DNA from: Quillaja saponaria
Taxonomy: Eukaryota; Streptophyta; Magnoliopsida; Fabales; Quillajaceae
Direction of reading: 5' to 3'
NCBI GenBank assembly: GCA_029379385.1
Contig: CM055607.1
Span: 35,089,235-35,153,234, forward strand
Length of the DNA stretch: 64,000 nt
Below, piece after piece: positions 42,247 to 51,762 of this stretch (position 1 is the first letter of the stretch; each line of letters opens with the position of its first letter). Both the position numbers and the translations under genes were made by a program. The notes under the pieces are model-generated. The model worked only from the letters and a program-made list of their open reading frames with translations, was not told where the DNA came from and searched no databases.

Positions 42247-43236
42247 CAGAATGAGATAGATGAACTAAAAGAAGAAGATGATAGAAAATCTTCAACTTCT
42301 GAAATACTTACAGTCTCTAGAAAAGATGACTTAAATAAACAAAATGTAGCAGTCAATGAGACATATTTGGATTTAACAAATACTCCTATTAAGGACTATG
42401 AAAAAATCATAGATGAATGGGCACAATCATTGTCCATAGTCATAACAAATTATAGAACCTCTTGGTCTAAAGAAAATTTTTTAAACTTCATAGCAGGAAC
42501 TTTGCAAGGAGACACTTTGCAATTTCTTAGAAAATGGGAAAGTTCTATAAAAGGAATAGCCCAGAAGAAAGGATTACTTGAAACTTTTAACAGTTTTGAT
42601 AAAATCCTACAATAATTCGTTAATATAATAAAGAAAGAATTTTGTGGATATATGGATCCTCAAAACCTAAAGTCAGAAGTAAACTATACTTTGACTAAAA
42701 TAAAATTGTGTGATATAAGGGAATTAGAAAAATTCTCTAAACAATTTCAAAAATATTATCATAAGTTAGATGCTATTGAGTCAGAATTTTGGCTTAATCA
42801 ATATTTTCATAAGTTACCTCCTCCATGGGATGAATTGTGTAATAACACATATACTCCTTTTTTAGAAAAAACTAATGGAGAAGACACTCTAGGTAATAGA
42901 GTTAAGTATGCTATTAGGCAGGTCTTAGATCACTGTCTAACTGCTAAAGCGACTAAACAAGTCAAAAAACAAGTAGGTGACAGATACTGCACCAGAATTC
43001 TCAAAGATGATTGAAAATTTGGATGTGACAAGTTTAAACGTGACAAGTTTAAACCAAAAAGGTTTACTTGAAAAAAATGGAAGAAAAAATCCCCACGAAA
43101 GTTTAAGTCACATAAAAAATATGTTAGAAGACAAAAGAACACATGGAAACCTAGAAAAGGTTGTAAGTGTTACATTCGTAATGAAGCAGGTCATTATGCC
43201 CCACAATGTCCTAATAAAGGAAGAAGTGGAAAGAAA
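42247..43236 (+). pseudogene. Endogenous virus: capsid-like region with zinc knuckle
   Basis: Open pieces in shifting frames encode a capsid-like region, followed by a Lys-rich stretch and a zinc-knuckle remnant at about 43168-43209. There the pattern CYIRNEAGHYAPQC has Arg where the second Cys of a CX2CX4HX4C knuckle belongs (a CGT codon, one step from TGT). A stop (TAA at 42613-42615) and at least one frameshift interrupt the frame. The movement-protein region that should precede it is absent at the left edge. Confidence 0.7.
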
Positions 43237-44632
43237 ATGATAAAAATGCTAGAAGAAAATGAACTAGAAATTTGTTACGGAGAAGAAATCTCTGATAATG
43301 AATCTATATTATATGAAATACTTAGTGAAGAAGAAAGTTCAGATAGTGAATCAGAATTTTCTTTTATATTTCAAGAAGTCCCTAATTCTGAACAACAAGT
43401 TATAAAATTAGGAGATATAATAAAATAAGATATGCAGATAGAAGAATCCTCTTTAAGGGTAGGAAATCCTACAAAAGAAGAAATCTATAAGATATATAAA
43501 TTCAACTTCTGGAGTGCTAGACATTTTGAGCAGTTTTCAGGAAATACTACTACTAAAGCCTCAGAAGAAGGATCAGTCGAATTAAACATATTTGACTTAG
43601 ATAAAATTAAGAGACTTAAGAAAAAGTTTCCTAAGATTAGATATATCCATATAGGGATAATCTAGATAGAAATAAAAACATTATTTCGTCAAGGAATAGA
43701 TACCCCTATATTAGCTATCCTGTATGATAACAGATTAAATGACCCTATGAAAGCCCTCATAGGAGGAATCCAATCTAATCTAGTCACATGAATAGTTTGG
43801 TTTAAAATTAAGCCAAATTATTTTATGTCTATTAATGATCCTAATATTCAGAATTCTTTAAAACTTAGAATTCAAACTAAGAATATAAGAATGATAGAAA
43901 ATAGTAATGATTTAGCCATAGAATGGAAATCCATCTATGAGTTAACCAATTTACCTCAAACATCAACTAAAGAAGTTGATAAAAGGTTTGTAGAAATATT
44001 TGAGCCACGTGGTTTTGATTCAGAAATTCAACCACGATTGATAAATTGGAAAGACCTAGAAATACCTTCTGATTGGTTAATTACAGACTTGTCATTATAG
44101 ACTTCACTGAAAATAGGGAATAAAGAAATGTTCAACCTATAGAATTTCAGGCTTCAGGAATTAATATCTACTTTAGGGATAGAAGATCCTTCAGTAGTAG
44201 TCAATCAAGATTAATTCCTAATATAGGATTCAGAAGTCAAAGTCAAAGAGAAAATCAAGAAGATCAATTCTCTGAAGAAATTAGTATGAAAAATAATCAA
44301 CGAATAATAAATTATAATGTTAATTTTTCAATACTTCCAGGATCAAATAGTTCTTCAAGAAATGAAGAATTGAATACTATAATAGTATCTCAGTTATTAA
44401 TTGGAGAAAATGAAGATATCATTTTTTCTCATCAAAACAAAAAGAAATATAATTATGTGTTAGGTAATATTAATTTCTCAGGATATAAACCATATCAATT
44501 AGATGTTTTGATTGATAGAGGTGCTACAACAAGTACTTGTAGAGTAAATACTTTGCCTATAGAAAAATGGGTAATAATGAAGCATCCAATCTTAGCAAAA
44601 GGAATAGATGCCTTTAATACCATTTATTAAAC
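43237..44632 (+). pseudogene. Endogenous virus: post-capsid and aspartic protease region
   Basis: Several frames (43237-43428, 43432-43665, 43825-44100, 44286-44630), separated by stops, continue the polyprotein. The last contains a protease-like motif reading LIDRGATTSTC at about 44509-44541, where a retropepsin would have D-T/S-G; the Thr/Ser position is Arg. The frame ends at 44630, just before the inversion junction. Confidence 0.65.
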
Positions 44633-44753
44633 GAGCTACGAAATGTTGAAGATCTTTACAAGAGATGAGGTGTATACAAGATGGTGAGGGAGAGAAGTAT
44701 TGAAACAGAGAAAATAAGAAATTCTAAGATGCTTTCTAATGCCTAAGCATCAA

Positions 44754-44765
44754 CCTATTTATAGG
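44754..44765 (-). promoter_or_regulatory. Putative pararetroviral TATA box, minus strand
   Basis: CCTATAAATAGG (nearly palindromic) lies downstream of the minus-strand viral ORFs, where the intergenic promoter of a caulimovirid is expected. About 100 bases of leader-like sequence follow up to the junction near 44636. If active, transcription would run leftward through the plus-oriented capsid/protease segment. This is inferred from position and the TATA match only. Confidence 0.45.
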
Positions 44766-45445
44766 AAAATTTTTAACAAACATCATTATTACATTAGGTA
44801 AGGAGATACGAAAGAATCTGCTTTAATTACTGTAAAGAAGATTGTTTTTGCTAAAGGTGGATATGCATTATCTCTTTAGCTGAGGTGTTCCTGTCTTGAA
44901 AGAGACCTGTCATCTGCCTGTTGTTTGCAGAGAGAGACTTGCCATCTTTAAGTTGTTGGAATGCTGACTCATCAACCTTCTGTCTTTTTCAGAAAATGAC
45001 TATTCAGCTTTTGGTGGTGGAGATGTCGTTGTCATGGTTCTATCATGTTGTCAATGTTAGTGTTCTGTAACACTGTCATACGTGTTGGCACCATCACTCT
45101 TGCTACAAGCACTGTTTGCTCTGTTTGCAAGATTGAAATCCATCTCTGCATCAGAAATAAGATCTTCAGGGCCTTCTACCTTAAAGAGTTTGATTTTTCT
45201 GAGAATTTGATCACAAAGATCTATCTGCTCTTTGGATCTGCTGTACTGGACTGGTAAAGCTGTAGTAAAGATTCTTTTTCCATCTGAGATTTTAAAGAAG
45301 TCTTCACTTAAAATAAAATCTGCCTTTCTGACAAGCTGGCCGAGACATTTTACATAATATTGATATCCATATATAGTCTGTCTGACTATGAGAGTTTGAT
45401 CATATTCTGAAATGTCAAAATTAGAATCTAATAGTCTTGCTTAGA

Positions 45446-45640
45446 TCAAAGATCTGAAAAAGGTTGATAGAATTTTTCTTTTTGAAAATATCCCATCATA
45501 CTGGTTATAGAAAGGGTAAACATAAAACTTGACTCGTCTTCCATGATAAAGTAAAGGATCATGGTTTTGAAAAAAGAACTTAATCCTGAAAGTTTTTCAA
45601 ATTTATCCTTTTCTAGGATAATGGTTCCAACGAATCTCAT
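45446..45640 (-). pseudogene. Endogenous virus: small third ORF, decayed
   Basis: A 64-codon frame begins with ATG overlapping the stop of the preceding ORF (ATGA overlap at about 45637-45640). It ends at 45446. Coding-like sequence seems to continue beyond it in another frame, to about 45050, suggesting a frameshift in a longer protein. No domain was recognised. Confidence 0.45.
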
Positions 45641-46524
45641 CTCAATATTTTTATGTTAAGACTTTCATAAGAACTGAAAGATAATTTTGGAATATTAATG
45701 TTCCAATAATCAGAAGATATATGAATATTAAAGGAAAATTGTTCTAATTTTTCCATTAATTTGAAATGATGAGCATTGTCTATGCTACTAGTAATTTTGA
45801 AAGATAACTCTATTGGGAGAATCATCTTGGATTTTTCATAGAGACTAATTCTCTTGACTTTTTGAAATACTGGATCATCGTCTGTTTGACTTCCCAATAA
45901 TTCAGATAATTCAAGAATAGTGTTAATTTGTTCAAAATTAACATCCTTGTCCCAATTAACTTCTTTTAACACATTTTTAGTGAGAAATTTAAAGTTCTTG
46001 AAGACATTAGTTTGATTAACTAATTCTTTTGCAAGCTTTCCCATATATTTTCTAAAAACTGATTTTTTCTCAAGAATATGGGATTTCCATACTCCATTTA
46101 ACAGTTCATAAAGGTTTTCTGGTAAGCCTGGGTTATAGAAATCTGAAACTTGTTTAGTTTCTTCCTTCTTTTCTTGAATAACTAATTTTTCTGCCTTTTT
46201 CACTGTTTGTGAATAGGTCATTGGTTGACTCAACGGATTTTGTGAGTATTGTATGTATTGTGGAGGTTGGTATGGTATTTGAGGTGGTTGTATGTATAGT
46301 GGTCTACTATACATAGAATGAGGATTATACCTGAAATATACTGGCTGCATAGTTTCATTAACAGGGGTATTTTGTCTGCTTGTGGACTGTCCTTGTTTAG
46401 GAATCTTGTTAGCACTTAAGGATTGTCTTGGTTTAGGATTGATCATTGCCTTTGGCTTGACAGTTGTCCATTCACCTTGAGATTCGAATAAAGGCTTTTT
46501 TCCTTTATCCTTTTTCTGGCTCAT
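45637..46524 (-). CDS. Endogenous virus: uninterrupted ORF after RNase H, function unknown
   Basis: A 295-codon ATG frame without internal stops. Its start overlaps the end of the RNase H frame by about 20 bases. The N-terminal third is rich in Lys, Pro, Gln and Tyr (a low-complexity PQY-type stretch around residues 65-105); the C-terminal part is more globular. Position and size match the unassigned second ORF of florendoviruses; no catalytic motif is seen. Being intact, it may still be translatable, but there is no evidence of expression. Confidence 0.6.
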   Translation of the reverse strand: MSQKKDKGKKPLFESQGEWTTVKPKAMINPKPRQSLSANKIPKQGQSTSRQNTPVNETMQPVYFRYNPHSMYSRPLYIQPPQIPYQPPQYIQYSQNPLSQPMTYSQTVKKAEKLVIQEKKEETKQVSDFYNPGLPENLYELLNGVWKSHILEKKSVFRKYMGKLAKELVNQTNVFKNFKFLTKNVLKEVNWDKDVNFEQINTILELSELLGSQTDDDPVFQKVKRISLYEKSKMILPIELSFKITSSIDNAHHFKLMEKLEQFSFNIHISSDYWNINIPKLSFSSYESLNIKILR

Positions 46525-47405
46525 GCCTGCTTAAGAAATCTGCAAGAAAATTTTTGTTACCTTTGATATGTTCTATATCAAAAGAATATTGACATATATA
46601 ATTATACCATTGAATCCTTCTAGGATTCTCTTCTCCTTTTCTTGATTTTAGAAAATTCTTTACTGATTGATTATCAGTACGAATAAGAAATTTTTCTGGT
46701 GCAAGAAAAATATGAAATCTCTTTATGCCATTTTTTATAGCTAAGAGTTCTTTCTCGTAAATAATATAATTAATTTCATTGGGCTTAAATTTTCCTGAAT
46801 TATAGCCACAAATTTTTTCTTCTTTGTTTACTATAGTCTTCAGTACTGCTTCCCAGTGTTCTTCACTGGCATCAGTTTCTATTATTAGTTTATCTTCTTG
46901 ATTAGGAAAATAAACTGAAAGGAGATTTTTTATCTCATCCTTGATAGACTTAATTATTAAAGAATCACTTTCTTTCCAAAAGACTTGTTTATTCTTTTTG
47001 AGTTTTTCTAATAAATGTTTTTCCTTTTTGGATAAATCCTTTATAAAATTTCTTCCATAATTTAATATTCCTAAAAAACTTTGTAGTTGTTTTTTATCTA
47101 CAATGTTATTAGGAAAATCTTTAATTTTTACAAGAATATGATCTTGTAATTGAATTCCATTAGGACTTAGTTTTAATCCTAAGAATTCTATTTCTTGTTT
47201 TTCTATCTCTATCTTTTTAGGACTCAAGATAATTTCATTGTTTATGAAAATATCTCTAACTTTTTCTAAATGAGTTATGTGTTCTTTTCTATTTTAGAAA
47301 AGACAAGAACATCATCTATGTAGACTAGACAAAAATCTTTAATGTTTTTAAAGAGGTTGTCCATCCATCTTTGGAATACTTGTAGAACATAAGTATAGAT
47401 GTGAC
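46505..47405 (-). pseudogene. Endogenous virus: reverse transcriptase C-terminal half and RNase H
   Basis: The minus strand shows FQRWMDNLF and the polymerase active-site box YIDD (about 47300-47330), a frameshift near 47280-47300, then an open 240-codon frame from about 47227 with the FLGLKLS and LQSFLGILNYGR connection motifs. RNase H follows with ETDAS, KELLAI, RTDNQS and FLADFLSR, supplying the four acidic catalytic positions. The N-terminal part of the polymerase is not on this strand; it lies on plus at 47410-47848. The frame ends overlapping the next ORF. Confidence 0.8.
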
Positions 47406-47409
47406 AAAG

Positions 47410-47848
47410 GATTTGAACTTTTTAAGAAAAAATGAGAAATTCAAACCTTAGAAACTTCACATTAGTTATACAGTCACTTATAACCAAATTTTAGTGAAGA
47501 TCCTTTCAAATTATGGGAAAGAAATTCTAGATATTGCAATCTAAGATTAAGTGATCCCAATAAAATAATTAGAGTTAAACCTATGGTCTCTACTAAACAA
47601 GACATAGATGAATTTAAGATTCAAATAAAAGAACTATTAGAGAAAGGATTAATAGAATCAACTACTAGTCCTCATTCTAGTCCTGCTATTATAGTAAAAA
47701 ACCACTCTGAAGTAAAAAGAGGAAAAGCTAGGATGGTCATCAACTATAAGAAATTAAATCAAAATCTTGAATTTGATGGTTATTTTATTCCCAGAAATGA
47801 TGTTCTTATTAATCAAATTAGACATGCTAAACATTTTATACCACTTAT
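47410..47848 (+). pseudogene. Endogenous virus: reverse transcriptase N-terminal part
   Basis: The plus strand has the start of a caulimovirid reverse transcriptase: VKPMVSTKQDIDEF, KELLEKGLIESTTSPHSSPA and RMVINYKKLN, then PRNDVLINQIRHAKHF. It breaks off before the FDCKSGF-type block. Stops precede it near 47444 and 47553. It faces away from the other half of the enzyme, so the gene is split by inversion. Confidence 0.75.
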
Positions 47849-49336
47849 ACCCTTATTTTTATATTTAATTTTTAGTTCAAAATTTGATTACTTATACTAC
47901 TTTTAAAAAAAGCTCATTAATCTAAAAAAAAAATTAAAATTAATTATTTAATATTTAATGGAAGATTAAAATCTTATAAAAAAACTAATTAAAATTTCTC
48001 ATTTCATAATTCTTTCACAAGAATAAAGTATATAATTTCTTTTTATCTTCATGGGTAACTTTATATTTATATTTATATCTATGCCACTTGTTTCTTTATT
48101 TCAAACAAATATTTGAATTTATCTTATTTATTTATTTATTTTATTGTCATTGTAAAAAATAATATAAATAGTTGAGTTTGAAAATATTATATATACTATT
48201 CTAAAAGTTAAATTTTTTTTATAGTATTTCACTTTCTAATAAATATAGAATAATTTATTGAAATTAATTAAAAAATATATAACTTAATTTTTCTTTATTG
48301 ATAACTATTTATTATCATACACCCCCACATAAATTAAATATTTTTATTAATTTAAATTAATCAAAAAATCAACTTCTTAGTAAGTACCACACACTTCACT
48401 CTCACTCATATATTAATTAATCTTTTACATTTTAAACAAAACTCAAAATTTAACATTACAACTTTACATTTTGAAAAATAATTTATCTATATTATTATAA
48501 AAGACGTAGAACCCTTATAATCTTTTACCTTATAATATAAATAAATTATATATTTTTATTTTTTAAAAATTAAAATATTTTAACTTTTAAATAAATCCAG
48601 CTCACATACTAACTCTTATTTTTTTCTTTTACATTTAAGTAAAAAATTTAAAATAACTAATACACAATAACTTTCTTACTTCCATACTCTTCTATTATCT
48701 TTTATTTTTCCACTCTCCTATTGTCTCTTATCCTCTCACTATAAAAATATATACAATATACACGTATGCATCAACACTTATACATAACTAATAATTATAA
48801 AAACAAAAAATAACATTTATCATTACCATTCTTTTTAAAAGTCAAACCGACCAAATGGGTGAAGTGAATTGAATTGTATCAAGAAACCATATCTGAAATT
48901 CAGAATCCGTCGATGAGATACATAGTGGCAGCCCTCCGTAATTTTATGCAACCGTAGTGGCTTTTCCATTGAATCTCAATAAAATATCTGGCCGAATTCT
49001 CTCGAACTTTCCTTCTCTTATATCTATTAATTCTCTTATTTTCCTTTTTTTTTTTTTTTTTGCTAAAATATATCTCTTAGTCCTCAATCCCCCCGAAGAT
49101 ATTTTTTCTCTCTCCAATTGTATAACACATCACGTCTCTTTCTCTCTGTAGAAAAAAAAAAATCTTTCGTCTCTGCAATTAATTTACTGATTCCTCCCTC
49201 TGGTTTCGTTTATATCCTTCTCTGTTTTCTCCATCTCTAATGGTTTGAGTGTGTTATTTTTGCTTGTCTCCGGTTGGGGCCGTCAGCTTCAGAGTTTCTT
49301 TCGGTTGGGTGTGGTTTTTTTTGGCTCTTTTTCTTG
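47849..49336. other. AT-rich intergenic DNA and J-domain gene promoter
   Basis: Very AT-rich from 47850 to about 48840 with no gene. A CT-rich leader-like stretch runs from about 49000 to 49336, including T runs at 49043-49060, and is the likely 5' region of the J-domain gene. Confidence 0.55.
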
Positions 49337-50415
49337 ATGGATCGGGAAGGAGAAACCGCCGGCAGTTCTTGCTATTACTCCGTCCTCGGAATTCGCAGGG
49401 ACGCCTCTTTCTCTGATATCCGCACTGCCTACCGCAGGCTCGCTTTGGTAAATACGCTGCCTTCTCATGGTTCCTACTTTTCCCCCAGTTTTACAGAACT
49501 AAACGACGTTGTTTTGAAATTATAGCGTTCGTGAATCATTTCTTTAAATTTAAATTGCTATTTTTTTTTTGTTCTAGAAAATTATATTATAGTTTTTAAT
49601 AAATTTAAAGATTAAATATTTTATCTTCGTATTCTGGGGGGTGAGAAGAAATGGCACCCGGATAGGTATGCTCGGAAACCGACAGTTGCCGGAGAGGCCA
49701 AGCGGCGGTTTCAGCAAATTCAAGAAGCTTACTCAGGTTACGTTGTTCTCATGATCCTATCTCTGCCACAGCTTAAATTTTGCAGAATTTTATTTCCTTT
49801 TTTTCTGTGGGCACTGACAATAAAATAATGCCATTTTTGAGTTACAGTTCTGTCCGATCAGTCAAAGAGGTCAATGTACGATGCTGGTCTCTACAATCCT
49901 TCGGAGGAAGAAGACGAAGTTCGTTAACTGTCCTTGATTATAATTTTGCAAGACATTGTTATTTCAAAGGGGGAAAATACGATGTCGTTCTTATCATTTC
50001 AAAAACGACGACGTTCTATTCCCGTCTTTAAGGCCTTTTTTTTTTTTTTTTTTTTTCTCTTTCTAAAACTTCCTTTTTTATTTTCTTGCTTTAATTGGAA
50101 CAGGATTTCTATGATTTTATGCAAGAAATGGTATCTATGATGAACAACGTCAGAGACGAGGTACTAAATTTCTCTTTCCAGCTTTTTTTTTTATTAATGG
50201 TAATAAATAATAATGATTGTGTGTAAAGTAATTTTTCTTTTATGTGGTTTTTGTTTTAGGGTGAGAGTTTTGAGGACCTACAAAGGATGTTCGTGGAGAT
50301 GGTCAGTGATGATGGGATGAATTATGGTATCAAGGAGGATCTAACGTCGAGTAAGAGAGCACGTGTCAACGGATCTAAAGGCAATGCGGCAAAGCGCAGT
50401 ACATCTCGTTGTTAA
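49337..50415 (+). CDS. J-domain (DnaJ/HSP40 class C) protein
   Basis: Five exons join in frame to 160 residues: 49337-49447, 49649-49736, 49848-49918, 50104-50160 and 50260-50415. The J domain starts at about residue 12 ([20 protein letters not shown]) and has the HPD triad at about 40-42 (KWHPDR), followed by [16 protein letters not shown] short acidic and Met-rich tail follows ([13 protein letters not shown]) and then a basic C terminus with KRARVN. There are no zinc-finger or substrate-binding C-terminal domains, so it is class C. HPD stimulates Hsp70 ATPase. The acceptor of exon 2 could lie three bases upstream, adding one Lys. The partner and compartment are unknown; the basic tail could be a nuclear signal (inference). 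Confidence 0.88.
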
Positions 50416-51762
50416 TGGGTTGTAGCAGTTAAAAGTTCCTCATTTTGTATTTGAGCTCTTATTCTTCTTTTTTGTTGTTTAACCTCCCCCTAAGTTAAGG
50501 TCTGATTGGCGAGTGGCGACCGAGGGGTCTTAGGTTAGTGGTCCAATCAAGGGGTAGTCGGGTAATTTGGTATTGTGATGGGACAATTCGGCAATTACGT
50601 GAAAACTTTGTTTGTTTGCTTATTCAAATTAAACAAATATTTTTCAATTTTTTTAATTTGTCCTATTATATGCTTTTCTAAATTAAATATAAGCAAGCAG
50701 AAGTTTTGCAGCGAAAATAATTGAAGCAACAAATTTTAGATTAAATTACTCAGCACTTTTTATTAATTTAATAATATAAAATTGTTCACGTTTGCTTTAT
50801 TTTTATTAATTTATTTATAAAAAATTAAATTAGTTGTGGATGGTACTTGGTAGTTGAATGTTAAAGTAGAATATTTAATTGGATACGTTTTTGGAGGGAT
50901 GCAATGATTTCCTTTTTATGGTTCTTCTTGTTTTGCTAAAACTTTCCTTTTATGGTTCCATTTGATTTTTTATTTTTTTTGGTGGAAAGGGAAAGAGAGA
51001 GGCAATTAAGAAACAAGACAAGCAGAACACACATACTAATCAAACGAGAAGTAGCCATTTCCCTCACTGTCTTCATGCTGAACTTAAACTACCTTCACAA
51101 GCTGCTCATTAAGAATCACCTAATACTGGCTTTAAGAATTACCATCCTTTACTAGAAGATGAGCACACAGATTTCCTTATTGATAAACATGCTGGATGGA
51201 ACACCAGCGTTGTTCATTTAGATAGCTGGAGACTACGTTTGAGTTCTATGATTTGAATTAATGATTAGAAGGAATAAGTTGCTCTTTCATGGGCTTGTTG
51301 GGATGCTTATTGCCAAACAATTCACATCTTGGATCGTATAACTAGTTCCCCCGTCCCTCTTTTCCAGTGGGACTTTTCCTTTCTGCAATATGGACTTGGG
51401 CTTTGATTATCCAAACCAGTTTTGGACTTCTTGATGGACTGGGAAATAGCATCGGTCTAACACACGATGTCGTTTGTAATTTCAGAACTACTAACCTTTT
51501 ACTCCAAGCTAATTGCCTTTTCCAACTATCCATTTAACATCAATTTAAAACTAAATGGCATTCTCGTAAATATGAGCCGATCCAAGTCTAGTTTTAACCG
51601 ATACTCTTACTTAACAACGCTTTGTATTAACCTTTTCTTTCCCGTTCCTTATTTCAAACTCTGAAACCCCAAACCCTTTTCCTCTTCTCATTTTTTTTAG
51701 CCCTCACTGCGAAAACAGTAGCACTTCATTCAGATCGCTTTCTCTTTCTAAGGATTGGCACA
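50416..51762. other. Intergenic: J-gene 3' flank and importin alpha promoter
   Basis: The 3' untranslated region of the J-domain gene, AT-rich spacer and the 5' leader of importin alpha (about 51660-51762, with AAACCCCAAACCC). ACGATGTCGTTT occurs at 51464-51475. Short frames here show no domain. Confidence 0.5.

Larger units (their letters stand above)
42247..47848. mobile_element. Rearranged endogenous pararetrovirus (Caulimoviridae, florendovirus-like)
   Basis: The block carries caulimovirid parts in three segments: capsid-like and protease parts on plus (about 42247-44630); the second half of reverse transcriptase, RNase H, a downstream ORF and a putative promoter on minus (about 47405-44636); and the first part of reverse transcriptase on plus (about 47410-47848). 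The movement protein is not seen, and the middle of the polymerase is missing between segments. A separate ORF right after RNase H is a trait described for florendoviruses, so that genus is favoured over petuviruses. No LTRs, integrase or target duplication were found, as expected for this family. The copy is broken and could not produce virus. Confidence 0.85.

Noticed and set aside
44590..44640. A tRNA-Met primer-binding-like word on minus near the junction (TGGTATTAAAGGC)
   Set aside because: Matches the expected primer site only in the first six bases and falls inside the protease frame of the plus segment, so a primer site cannot be supported.
45045..45257. A plus-strand frame of 70 codons inside the viral block
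   Set aside because: Lies antisense to decayed viral coding sequence on minus, with no motif.
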